Source: Acholoe squamosa
Taxonomy: Eukaryota > Annelida > Polychaeta > Phyllodocida > Polynoidae
Assembly (NCBI GenBank): GCA_949317995.1
Contig: OX439040.1
Location: 26,762,030-26,826,029 of the forward strand
Direction of reading: 5' to 3'
Length of the DNA stretch: 64,000 nucleotides
Shown here: positions 10,900-21,950 of the stretch, piece by piece
How positions within the stretch are numbered: position 1 is the stretch's first letter
How the letters are laid out: every line of letters starts with the position of its first letter
Program-made: the position numbers and the translations under genes
Notes under the pieces: model-generated
What the model was told of the DNA's origin: nothing
Database searches by the model: none
The model's input: only the letters and a program-made list of their open reading frames with translations

Positions 10900-13336
10900 A
10901 AGGAGTATGAAGTTGAAGTTACTAGTGAGGTGTCAGAGGAGGAGAAGCCTCCCCCCAAGCGAGCTACTGGTTCTTCAAAGTAGAAAGTCCCTGTAAAGTC
11001 CCCAGGGAAGGTAACTGAGAGGCACTCAAAGGTGCCGTGAAGTGTTCTGGACAGACCGGGAAAACAGGGCTTTAATGTACACTGCCCTCAACCAAAAGGC
11101 TTTCCTGCAAGCCAGAGGTAAAGACGGATTGGCAAGGCGTAAGGACGGATGGGACACAGTGCTCGCTAAGTAACTGGCTGACATGCCCTCCCTTTTTGAC
11201 TCTTAAAGTTATAAAAGGAAACCAATCTCTACCGTCGACTTGAACTCAAGTACAGTTGAGTATCTCATATTAAAAGGAGAGACACCATTTTTTTCTTTTT
11301 CAGATAAAATTTCCTTACGTTCTCTTCGTGTGCATGATAAGTAAATAGGTGCCTATTATAAAATAATCTTTCTGTTAAATACATGGCTTGTTTTTTTCTG
11401 TCAAAGAGCCTTACTGATTTTACCTTTCTTCTTTTAGCCACTGTGAACAGCATACAGAATGCGGACAGAGATCTACAGAAGACACGGCACCATTTAAATG
11501 ACTTCTTCTGGAAGCTGAAGACGAAGGTAAGTTTATTAGTGAAACGACTGTGAGTCTTTGTGGATAAGGAAAGAATTTAAAGTCACAGAACAAAGGAAAA
11601 AGAAAATATATATAACAAAGTGACTCTCTCAAGGTACATGGAAAGCTATTATACAACAAAACTCATGCTCGTCTTAGCACAAGTCTCTTTCTTATAACCA
11701 AGTTGTCTACTTTGTGTCAAAGACAAAAAAAAGACTATTTTATATCTGAATAAGTATAAAAAGAGAATGAATTTATTTGACAGAATGAGAATTTGCTGGA
11801 CGACATAGACGCCGGCTATGCGGTTGAAGGTTGTACTCTCACAGAGGTAATGTGCCTGAAACATAAAGGCGTGGAGAGAATTGCAGGTGAGAAGAACCAA
11901 ACCTTGTTTTTGTTGAAAATGTGTTTGTCCTCCTAAAAAATTAACCTATCCTTTGGGAATATTCCCTCCTCCAGACATAACTTAAGTCCCATTCTCTTTA
12001 ATGTAGTCCAAACCAGCCTTTGACCTTGGTGTCAGTTCAGACACATAACGATAAAATAATTTTCTTCAAAGAGCTTCATGATAGAGCTTTAGTTCAAAGA
12101 AAATAAATCCCTCCTTTATCTGCCACAAAGAGAAAGTGCCATGAACACTTTCTAAAAATTATCTCCTTTGTTTTTCTTGTAGGTCCTTCAGGTGAGGTCA
12201 TTCACTACACAGATGCCGTAGAGGAAGAAAAGAAGAGACGTAAGAATCAAAGGCAGAAGGGGAGAACGCTACCTTCTCCTACTGGCAAGGTGAAACCACA
12301 AAGTGCACGCGCAGTGACAGCTAAGAACGTCATTCATATACCATCAGAGAAAGAACTTATGCTAGCTAACCAGTTAAGTGTATCCCAAACCACCCAGGGC
12401 CGAAAAACGATACCAACTCCCACCAAGCCAAAAACAGTTGTCAAGAAAGAGGCTTCTCCGGCTGTAGTTAAGGGAGCTTCTAAGCCTGCATCCGTTAAAA
12501 GTTCAAAGAATCCTCCTTCTGAAATTTCTCTTTCTGTCAAATCCAAAGCGAAGGCTCCGTTCAAAAAACCTGGGAGGCGGGCGGTGAGAAACGCTGCATC
12601 TGTTGACGTGGACTTAACAGAGGAGGACCGAAACAAAGAGAAAAGTGAATCTGACGACATGGAGCTAGACGTTATTGAAAATGACGACGTAGTAGACGTA
12701 ACTGGCATCAGTCAATCTGTGAGTCCTCCTCTCACTTCCACCCCTAAAGGAGTTTCCCCTAAGGAGGGTGTCAGACGCAGCCCCAGGATAGCACAACGAG
12801 AGTCAGGGGGAAAAAGCAGCAGTAAGAAGCTGTCCTTTGGTAGTGAAGAGTCAGGGGAAGTAAGCTGTAAAGAAGAGGTTAAAAGAGAACAAATGGATGA
12901 ACGTCTGGCTAAAGTGGAGTCTTTTGTAGTAACGATGGAATCAAACAGGAGGGAACATGAAGACAGGACCCTGAATCTAGTGGAGAGGTTTACTGAAGTA
13001 ATAGAAACTCTGTCCTCTCAGAGGAAGAACATTATTATAGACAATCAGACGACATGCAGTCGCAACGTTGCGCAACTGATAAAAGTGGTTGGTAAGCTGA
13101 TCTATTTAACCGAGGGGGAAAAGCGTTTTTCGAATGCACTAACACAGACTGCAGATCTGCCCCACCTAGACACCCAGACCCTAGCGGTAAAACAGGATAC
13201 CTTGACGGGCCAGTTCAAAATTGTCACTGTAGACCCAAAGTCCGTTTCGAGCGACAACTTGCTGCATATTACTGAACAAGGGACTCTTGTCATGGGTTCC
13301 TCCCCCTTCTCGGGTGCATATCTTGCTATCTTCAAA

Positions 13337-13735
13337 CCTCCCACTGGCAACAGAGCTCCACTTGGCCCTGGGTCATGTGCAGAACCTGGGTCTACAGCCA
13401 CTCTGTCTCAGTCTCCTACTGGCAACGATGGTACAGTTGTCCCTGGGTCATGTGCAGAACCTGGGTCTACAGCCACTCTGTCTCAGTCTCCTACTGGCAA
13501 CGATGGTACAGTTGTCCAGGTGTCATGTGCAGAACCTAGGTCTACAGCCACTCTGTCTCAGTCTCCTACTGGCAACGATGGTACAGTTGTCCAGGTGTCA
13601 TGTGCAGAACCTAGGTCTACAGCCACTCTGTCTCCATCTCCACCTGGCAAAGACGGTACTCTTTTCCAGGGGTCATCTGCAGAACCTGGGTCTACAGCCA
13701 CTCTGTCCCAGTCTCCCACTCACAACGAAGGAAAT
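13337..13735 (+). repeat. 75-bp coding tandem repeat in gene A
   Basis: Five units of exactly 75 bp, differing by a few substitutions, encode a 25-residue repeat built around SCAEPGSTATLSQSP and TGNDGTVV. The length being a multiple of three keeps the frame. Repeats are more divergent at the 3' end. Confidence 0.9.
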
Positions 13736-14590
13736 CTCCTGGGGGTGTCTACTCATATGAGGCCTACAGCAATACTCTGTCAGGCTCCCTGTGCTACTCA
13801 AGGAACATTCATTCAGCCACATGTGGAGACTACAGTGACACTCGGTCACCCTCAAAGTGGTTATGAAGCTGTGGCTAGTACATCACAAGCCATCCAAGAG
13901 CAAAGTACATCCCAACCTGGTGCACTCATCCCTTACTGTGTCACTTTGGAACCCGCTAATGCTCACCTGCCCCATGCGAACACACCAGACCCCACACCAG
14001 ACCCCGTTACTGCCTTACAGGAGGCAAGTAAGTGTGAATCTCATGTGAACACAAAACCCGCACCTGAAATGCGAGACCAATATTTTCAGTCTTACAAAAT
14101 TATCGCTCCCCTCTCTTCTTTCGGGAGCACTTTAGCTGTAGAACATCCTGTTGAGCCCAGTGACCAGAGAAAAGAGAAGCCATCCGTTTTAGAACCATTT
14201 TGTCATGATGATTCGATGATAAATGTTACAAGTGAAGTCCCCGAAGGGTCTTTTGGACTGACTTTGGTTCTTTCTACCTGTGCGCGAACTAGAGCAAGGC
14301 CATCACCCAAGGCCGGTGCATCCAAGCGAACCTACATAGATGTAAGCAAAGGTGGAATTGTACTCAGATGTAAAGAACTCCCTCAGGCAACAGTTAAGAC
14401 AGAGGGTAGGAGTGAGGAAGAAGTCATGGAAGCTGCTTCTACTCTGGGTAGAATGCACCTAGCGACAGACTCAAACAACACACCACAGGATAAGAAAAGC
14501 TCAAAAGGAGAGGAGACTAGTGATCACACGAGACAGGGTCCAACTACCCGCAAGAGGACGGGAGCTAAGCGAGGAGTGAAGCGTAAATGA

Positions 14591-15407
14591 AGGGACTCTT
14601 ATACCTGATATTCTAACATGGTCATGTGAAGTTAACTTACTTACAAGTTCTACTTGATGTGTAAGGTCAAGTTAGTTCCCACGAGGGTCAACAGTGTTTC
14701 CCGTGTAGTGTATATGTCATTTATTTAGTTATTTTTTTCCACAGACTGACTCAAGTCAGAGTTTGATTTTTTAGGGTGAACAAAAGAGAATAGCCCTGTC
14801 TATTTTACTTCTGAGTAATCATGTTATCCAAGAGTTACAACCAACAGAGAGAAAAGTGTTGTCTCATATAAACAATGTCAAATAATTCACATGTTCCAGG
14901 CTCAACAAAAGAAGAGACCCCACTTTACTATATATATGACTTATTATGTTAAAGAAGACTTTCAACCAAAAGAGAAAAAAGTTTTGTCAAAGATATCCAA
15001 CTACAACGAAAAAACAGACATTGATCGTGTTATTTTCAAAGCTTGGACTACTTAATAAAGTAAATATATGAAAATTGTTTCCCTGTCATTTCCTTGATAT
15101 AATATAATAATTATTGTTTTCATTGTGACTTCATGGCATGGGGGCGAGGGGGGTAAACCAAAGAAAAATAAGGAGGGGCACCAGAAGTTTTTCGGCCAAC
15201 TTTTCGGCCCCAAACAGGTACGCCCCTTTAATGAAACCATCCTCTTTTTTTCTAAATTAAACGTACTAATTTATGTACATGTACCTCCCTCACAATGAGA
15301 ATTTGCTTTGAAAAAAGTCGCTGTGCACAGGGGGCGACACTGGTGTGAAGGAGTGACGTCACAACTAAGGTAAAGGTTGTATCCTGTCCAAGGTGTCTAC
15401 ATCTCAA
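14591..15407. other. Spacer between SANT genes A and B
   Basis: AT-rich with no coding signal. Near 15230-15407 is the presumed promoter of gene B, including TGACGTCA. Confidence 0.5.
15354..15361 (+). promoter_or_regulatory. CRE (TGACGTCA) upstream of gene B
   Basis: A perfect palindromic CRE lies 47 bases upstream of the gene B start. A perfect CRE also lies 60 bases upstream of the first ATG of the SANT gene in Harbinger 2 (35231-35238). Confidence 0.5.
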
Positions 15408-16720
15408 ATGGAGAGGAGAAGAGATAAGGTATGCGACTCTTGTGCTTGAACTGCTTGAACTTTTTATTCCAGGGAACATATAAAAAACTTACTATTGTTA
15501 ATTACTTGCATATTGAAGTCATTTTTTCCGTGCGCGTGGCCGCCAAATTCACGACGTTGCACAACGAGAAAAGTTGTCACAACGACTAAAGTATTTTCTC
15601 GTTGTGTTACCAGTATAAGAAAAACTATGTACTAAAGAGGAATTTAATATGACTTTCTTTTTCCTTAGGATGCCAAGGTCATGCCTCTTGCACACAAAAA
15701 GGCAGCTTCTTTTAAGGGGCAAGGACGACAAATCGGTGGACTCGGAAGCATCAACTGTGGTTTATTGACCACCTACTGCAGGTGACACTTTAAATGACAC
15801 TAACAACTTCCCTGCCTCCCTGGCTGAAGCTCAGCTAAAAGATAGAAATTCTAATGCAAGTTCTTTTGAGAGTGAGGGAGAGGACCTACCCTTGATAGAA
15901 GACGTGCCAGTAAACAAAGGCAGATGGGGAAAGAAAGAAGTGGATGCTCTAATGGATGCAGTGAACATGAACTGTGGAGCTATCAAATTACACTTCTCAG
16001 GGACTCAGTCTGGAAGGGAAGTGGGCCGTCAGGCATGGAGAGACGTGGCATTGTATGTTAACATGGAGGCGAAGACACACCGTGCGGTGCGACAATGCAG
16101 AGACAAGATGTCCGACTTCACTCAAAAACAGAAGATAAAGTACAACACCCTACGACGTGAAATCAAAAAGACCTCCACCCAAGAAGATGCAGATGTCGGG
16201 AGTACAGGCTAAAGCGCTAGATTTCCTGAAGGAGGAGGCGGTCAGGGGCATACCTGGAGTAACAGCCATGGAACTGAACCCTTCACAAACTAGAGCAGAA
16301 CCTACCATGAAGGAGGAGGATATATGGAAGCCTGGTACAAGTGACTTCAAGAAAGTTAAAGAGAAGATGAAGGTCACAAAGATACCAAGAAAAGAGAAGG
16401 ACAAGGAGACTCACAGGAAGGAGAGGATGAAGAAAGAGGAGAGAAAAAGGGAGCATGAGAAGAAGATGAAGGAGGAGAGAAGGAACGAGGAAGAAGATCA
16501 AAGGTGACGTGATATTGTCAAAGAGACTTCAAGGAAGAAAGAGGAAGAAAGAAAAAAACAGTTGGCCGAGAAGGCTAAAGGAGCAAAGAAAGTCAGAGAA
16601 ACCACAGAGATTAAGTGCACAAGAAAAGAATTTACAGCTCTGTGTCAGGAGAAGGCAAAAAGAAAAGCAGAAAGGGCAAGGATAAGAGAAGCAAGGTTAG
16701 CAGCTAAGGAAGGAAAATAG
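15408..16720 (+). pseudogene. Second SANT/Myb-like gene B of Harbinger 1
   Basis: A short first exon (15408-15428, MERRRDK, GT donor) can join an acceptor at 15669. Further on, 15793-16212 encodes an acidic stretch and a SANT/Myb-like domain (GRWGKKEVDALMDAVN, GREVGRQAWRDVALYVN, RAVRQCRDKMSDFTQKQKIK). It is closer to the SANT domain of Harbinger 2 than gene A is. Downstream a Lys/Glu-rich helical tail runs to about 16720 but in two other frames (16157-16507, then after 16508). A TGA in the frame leading into the SANT domain and the later frame changes suggest a decayed gene; an unrecognised intron could explain one of them. Confidence 0.6.
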
Positions 16721-17341
16721 CTCAAGCCATGTAACATTTATGTGTTAATTGATACCCCAAAAACAGACAAAGACTTTATGCACTGTGTTGGATATCAAGA
16801 GAAAGATTTTATTTATTTCAAATATAACGATACACCTACTTTTGCTTCAGGTGAAACAAAGAGAAAGAGAAGCTGCTCTTGTGAAATGTTAAACTTCTAG
16901 ACAACTACAGTATAAACAAAGGCTATAAATAAATATATTTACTTTAAGGTGCTTTTTTTCTGTACATGTATTATGTCTCTTGTGTCTCTAGTTAAGAATG
17001 ACTTTAAAATTTTTAAATATGCCTCATTAAAGCCTGAGGTTATCTTGCACAGACATCAATACAAGCCTATAGGATATAAAAAAAAAAGCCTATGAATATG
17101 CTTATTTCTCAGAGATACTTTAAATTACGTTCTTTGTACATGCTATGTGGTCTGATATTTGAGATAAATACTTATAAATAGAGTTAACTTATTTATAACT
17201 GTAAGTTGGATTCAAAACCCATTTTTCCACAAAAGGTTAGTTCAGGATTTACATTAGAAAATCTACGTAAGCTTGTCGAAAGCTCTTTTTGCGGTCATTT
17301 TCCTTTTGCCGTGTCCTCTGGGTGGGCTGAGCCAAAGGAAT
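16721..17341. other. Convergent 3' spacer of Harbinger 1
   Basis: AT-rich sequence between the plus-strand gene B and the minus-strand transposase, with AATAAA-like hexamers. No coding signal. Confidence 0.5.
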
Positions 17342-19279
17342 TCAGAGAGGTCTGTAAGGGTCATCTTGGTCTTCTACTATTCGGATCCCATGGTCAATGG
17401 CAACATTGTGGAGACAGGCACAGCTGTAGATGATTCTGGCTGCTGTCTGTGGCTTGTGGCATATGTAGCCTGCAGATGAGTCTAGGACCCTGAAAAAAAA
17501 ACTTGTGTCATTTCGGGAGAGGGACATAAACTGAGACCAGGAATTCAAAAAGGTTGCTTTGAATATAGGGAAGGTATAATAAAATTAAAACCAGACGATA
17601 AACCCTTACATAATGGACCAAACGTTGAATAATAAAAGAATGTTATAAATAAAAAAAGGAAACCATGCTCACCTCCAACGCTGCTTCAGGATCCCTATTG
17701 CTTGTTCTACAAGTACTTGGCTCTTCCGATGTCATATGTTGTAACTTCTGATCTTGGGAGACGTCTCGTCCTTGTAAGGAGTGAAAAAGTTTCGCCTTAC
17801 TCCATATCTGAAAAGGAAAAGGGGATAAAATGTAGATGCACCTAGATAGGGAAAGAAGGGAAAAGAGGGGGAAAGAACTTATCTTGTACCATAGGAAGAG
17901 GGGTATCGATTCTTAGAAAACAGGGGTATGCTTGTCAACCAAAGAGCTCACAACGGTTACACACAATATGACTTCAAATAATGCTTGTTTCACAACAAGG
18001 GAGGGAAAAAACGTTCTTACCCCGCGTCTCCTAATATGACAAAGTCCTCCCACACCTCTGACTCAATCTCATCGCCAACAGGGCAGGAGCTTAGGGCATA
18101 CGCATCATGGACCGAGCCGGGCCACCTGGGATCAATGTACGTGATTTTCGTGTCGTAGTCACATATGATCTGAAAAGAATTATTTACGTAAGTTTTTTTT
18201 TCTCAGTGCTGACAAAATTATATATATATTTAGTTATTTTCACCGTTAAGAGCTGATAAATGATTTATGTATAAACAAAAAATATGGAGGCCTTGCTTCA
18301 TCCTACAGGTGCTGACCTGAAATAAAATTATGTAACATTTAAAATAGAAAGCAAAGTACAAACTTACGGTGGTGTTAATGGAGGGGTATCCATTTCTGTT
18401 CACATATGGGCTCTCATTTTCCTCCGGAGTCTTGACAGCTATGTGGGTACCATCTACGAACCCAAAGACAAATGGAGTCCTCTGCTCAACCTCTTTGTCG
18501 TTGCGTTTCACCTTGTGCCTATACAGCTTCAGGGCAGCTTCCACCTTGGCCTCGAAGCTATGGGGCCACTTGATGAATCTGTTTCTGTTGGTGTAGAAGA
18601 AGCCCGCTACATCTTTTAAAGCATGGCAGACAGCAGTCCTCAAGACTTTCTGAGAGTCCCCAGTCATGGCATAAAAACTCCCAGACGCAAAGTATCTCAA
18701 GATAAGGCAGAACTGAAAAAAAAAAGATATGTGTTAAAGTAACAAGAAAATAAAGATAAAATTAAGTGATTTAATTATAGGTTTCATGGCTGTTCATATA
18801 AAAGGATGATTATGGGTGTAGACCACTGAAATAGACATTGTTACATGGGTTATTCTTAGAAGAGACTTGTGACATGGGCCTCAGATACAAGACTAAATAG
18901 GTCAAACATAGGCTACATGGTCTTTGCATATATTTTGACTCAATCAAAATTAGGTGTGAAATAAAATTACCCTGTCGACGTGAGAAAGACCTCCTCCTCT
19001 CTTGCTCCCTTTGAATTTGCTGTACAGCTTGTACTTCCCCACCAGTTTTATTACAACGTCTTTAGAGAGGCGGTATCTTGCAGCAAACTCTTTGTCATCA
19101 AAAAGAGTAAAAGGTGAGTCCCTTTGACGGCACTTTCTTGTCTTCCTTCCCAATCTGTCAGTGCGGGGGCGGCATATTGAAAAAAATGACTTTCCCTCAC
19201 TTTCTGTCACTTTGTTTACACTGGTTCCTGTGTCTTTTATCACTTTACAACACGCCCCATAGGAATCAATAGTGAACAA
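17342..19279 (-). pseudogene. Harbinger 1 transposase, five exons, one TGA
   Basis: Exons on the minus strand: 19279-18971, 18712-18368, 18169-18021, 17807-17673 and 17489-17342, all with GT..AG boundaries and compatible phases. Exon 1 has the N-terminal helix (LFDDKEFAARYRLSKDVV). Exon 2 carries the first catalytic Asp (FVFGFVDGTHIAVKTP), exon 3 the second (IDPRWPGSVHDAYALS) and LGDAG, and exon 4 the Glu in QVLVEQAIGILKQRW. Exon 4 contains an in-frame TGA (17734-17732) at the position of a Trp codon in Harbinger 2. No ATG opens exon 1; an upstream exon or a lost start are both possible. Exons 3 and 4 are 149 and 135 nt, identical to Harbinger 2. Confidence 0.85.
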
Positions 19280-19499
19280 CTAAAAGGCAGAAGGTCCAAA
19301 GGAACTGCCTTTTTTTTATTGTTGTGTCGGCACAAAGTTAAACACAACAACTTTTCTACAGCGAGAAAAGGATTGTGTAACGGTTTTATTCTCATTATGC
19401 AGAGACGGAGAAAAAAACATAGCCAGAAAACATTTGTGTAACGGTTTGACCATGACACAACGAGGATAGGTATATTCTCGTCTATTGTGTAACGACCTC

Positions 19500-20160
19500 C
19501 AGGACACACAGTGAGGGGTGGTTACAGGACACAAAAGAGGGATGGTCACAGGACATAGACACAGGGGTGGTCACAGCCCAGTAAACACCATACCAAAATG
19601 CTATGTAGCAATTTGGTCCTGTGACCACTCCTCTCTCTTGTTGTCCTGTGACCACCCATTCCTCATGTTGTCCTGTGACCACCCCTAACTCAGGTGTTCC
19701 TGTGACCACCCATTCTTCATGCAGTCCTGTGACACCTTTTCCACGTGTTGTCCTGTGACCAACCATTCCATGTGTTGTCCTGTGACCACCCTTTCTTTGT
19801 GCTGTCCTGTAACCACCCCATAAGGATGCAGTCCTGTGACCACCCTTTCCTAATGCAGTCCTGTGACCACCCCATAAGGATGCAGTCCTGTGACCACCCT
19901 TTCCTTGTGCAGTCCTGTGACTACCCCATAAGGATGCAGTCCTGTGACCACCTTTTCCTTGTGCAGTCCTGTGACTATCCCATAAGGATGCAGTCCTGTG
20001 ACCACCCTTTCCTCGTGCAGTCCTGTGACTACCTCATCCCAGTTTGTCCTGTTACCTACTATGCTCAGGTTGTCCTATGACCACCTTTTCCTTGTGTTGT
20101 CCTGTGACCACCCCATAAGGTAGTCCTGTGACCACCCTTTCCTCGTGCATATAGTGGCCG
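19500..20160. repeat. Minisatellite resuming and inverting at about 19600
   Basis: From 19500 the GGTTACAGGACACA array continues forward to about 19580. After a 40-base unique loop (around 19580-19617) it switches to the reverse orientation (TCCTGTGACCACCC units) to about 20140. With the left arm before the Harbinger insertion, the array forms a long imperfect palindrome. GGCCGATGATATA-type hairpin sequence follows at 20156-20205. Confidence 0.85.
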
Positions 20161-20189
20161 ATGATATACGCACGAGGGGCTCGTGCATA

Positions 20190-20906
20190 TATCATCGGCC
20201 ATTATTCAATAAATTGTGTTCTGTAAATATGAAAACATGATATTGGCCATTCCATTTATACTAGTCAGGAAGAGACAGCAATCAGGTCTACATCACATCC
20301 CTCCTTAAAAACTGATCAATTGCCCTTTTGAATCTAGACTTGGTGGGTAGCAGTTGTGTTTCCCTGTCTAATTTATCCCAAAGAGCTACCCCTCTGTGAT
20401 AAGGCGACCTGTGATAAGCACTGGTTTTTGCCCTTCCACTAGCAAATCTTAGCTTCCTGTCTCCCCTAGTATGAAAGTTGACCTGCTCTACTGTCTCTCC
20501 CTTTCTAGCCTTTTTCCACATAATCAGTAGGAGCTGTTTGTCTCGCGTCATGTCTAGGTACTCAACTTTACTCAAACTAATGTCTCTGACTCTTTTATAG
20601 TTACTTATCCGCAGACCATGAATTTGCAATCGTTGCAGTTTACATAGTTCAGCAGCTTGTGCTCCTCCTCTATAAAAGGAGCAGTACTCGAAAGTGGGGA
20701 CTACATTGCCTTGTATAGCTTTATAAAGGTTTCATTTGACATGCATTTACGCAGCTTGCTTAGTTAGTATAGCTTGTTACCAATGCTCTTTTTGATTTTG
20801 GTAATCTGAGGACCAATATTAGTTGGGCCATCCAACTCTATACCCAGGTATGGGTATGTTTTACAATTGGGCAAGGTGACATCACCAAGTTGTATATCAG
20901 GCTATG
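20190..20906 (-). mobile_element. 5'-truncated LINE tail
   Basis: On the minus strand this encodes the end of a LINE RT: a YPYLGIELDG-like stretch near 20850 with breaks, then a frame at 20629-20288 (LLLIMWKKARKGE, SPYHRGVALWDKL). The latter matches the C-terminus of the LINE at 24040-25502 (SPYYRGVELWHKL), so both belong to one family. The truncation at 20906 abuts the right inverted arm. Confidence 0.8.
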
Positions 20907-21462
20907 TGCCTGCCTATTGACTATCTACTTCCTGTTAGCGATTTAAGGTGTTTCAGTTGCCTATGATTATGAAGCATCTGTAGAATAATATCCTAATTAG
21001 ATAGTCATATTTCCATTTATAGCTATTTTACAGGGCTACAAATACAATATAATGGCCCCAATAGGAGACCAATGCAGCTCAGTCTGAATCCTCATGTTTT
21101 TCTTTTCATGAGTCTAGGCCTTTCTTTACCTATGATGACATAATGCAAGTGCTGGTTTTTAATTTAGGCATGGAAATGTGCTTAAAATACCCATCTTTTG
21201 CTCCTGGTGGCCATATTGGATTTTTTCGAAAAATTCACTATCATGTTATTTTACTTCTTGATTTTTTATTGTTGTTATGTAGTGCATTTTTTGATTATCC
21301 TAGAGTAATTGAAGGCCTAACTATTTATCTTCGGAGGGGTTGGTCAGGGGGGTTAGAGTGCACAAAATCAAAAACGTACCCCAGATTCTTGTCTCTCATG
21401 ATGAGTAGCAACTTTTTCCACATTCCTATCATCAATTTGACTGAATAACCCCCCCCCCCACT
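20907..21462 (-). repeat. Right arm of the long inverted repeat
   Basis: This is the reverse-complement partner of 6429-7059, starting at the LINE truncation point and ending just before ACTAGT at 21463-21468. A run of C at 21449-21459 lies at its outer end. Confidence 0.7.
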
Positions 21463-21950
21463 ACTAGTGAAGGCTACCACCTTGGGTGCCGCAACTACCC
21501 TCACATGGGGCAAGACAAAGGTCATTATTGAATTCTACTTCAGCTTCTGCTTTATCAAGGTTCTCCAGAAACTTCCTACACTGCTCACAGAATGGTGTAT
21601 TCTATATTTGAACACCTCAATCGTTGTCCTTGTGCAGAGATCAGTGGTTGCCCTGTCTGTTATATTTGGTTCTGTGGGAAAAAGATGTCGTTGGTGTAGA
21701 TATAGTTTGGTCTAACTTCCAGTTGATGATAACTTCATCTAATAGTTAACCTTAGCTTCTCTTGTCTTCTGTCTGCCATATAGAAAATCAAAGAGAGGTG
21801 AATCCAGATTTATATGTATGAGGGTTTCAATGGAATTTCAGACAATGAGTACATTTCTACAAAAAATTACCTTATTTACAGCAGCATATGGATAGTTGAG
21901 GCATCTTTACCTGGCACCTACCCTAGGCTGTACATGAAGACAGTGGCCAT
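21463..21950 (-). pseudogene. Decayed copy of MPV17L exon 1 start and promoter
   Basis: After ACTAGT the sequence follows 29219-29640: the first codons of MPV17L exon 1, its presumed promoter (CTACTTCAGCTTCTG block near 21535) and upstream sequence (TTGTCTTCTSTCTGCCATAT near 21764). It is the continuation of the half-copy at 6302-6428. Substitutions and indels remove the coding frame. Confidence 0.7.

Larger units (their letters stand above)
10330..14590 (+). pseudogene. Large SANT/Myb-like protein gene A of Harbinger 1
   Basis: Proposed exons: 10330-10350, 10588-11169, 11438-11526, 11784-11886 and 12183-14590. Exon 1 encodes MAFLSPE. Exon 2 gives an acidic segment with 57 consecutive Glu, then a SANT-like helix set (VFWTDRENRALMYTALNQ) continued by exon 3 (TVNSIQNADRDLQKTRHHL). 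The last exon encodes 801 residues: basic Lys/Pro-rich, a short helical stretch, five 25-residue repeats and a basic end (KRTGAKRGVKRK). Lesions: an in-frame TAG at 10981-10983, a one-base frame change near 11036 and a one-base phase mismatch between exons 2 and 3. The intact counterpart in Harbinger 2 has the same plan. Partner of the transposase by analogy with known Harbinger Myb-like proteins. Confidence 0.7.
10048..19499. mobile_element. PIF/Harbinger-type DNA transposon 1, 9452 bp, decayed
   Basis: The ends are perfect 15-bp inverted repeats, GAGGTCGTTACACAA at 10048-10062 and its complement at 19485-19499, flanked by CAG on both sides (10045-10047, 19500-19502). Removing the element restores the minisatellite core GGTTACAGGACACA. 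Extra CGTTACACAA copies sit inside both ends (10113-10122; near 19373 and 19433) and may be transposase-binding sites. It carries two plus-strand SANT/Myb-like genes and a minus-strand five-exon transposase, converging. A TGA in the transposase and frame lesions in the SANT genes indicate that this copy is no longer autonomous. Confidence 0.9.

Noticed and set aside
10656..10958. Minus-strand poly-Ser frame
   Set aside because: It is the shadow of the GAA tract that codes Glu on plus.
14885..15250. A boundary of a separate nested Harbinger element carrying gene B
   Set aside because: No GAGGTCG-type terminus or CWG duplication is visible here; the only matching pair is at 10048 and 19499.
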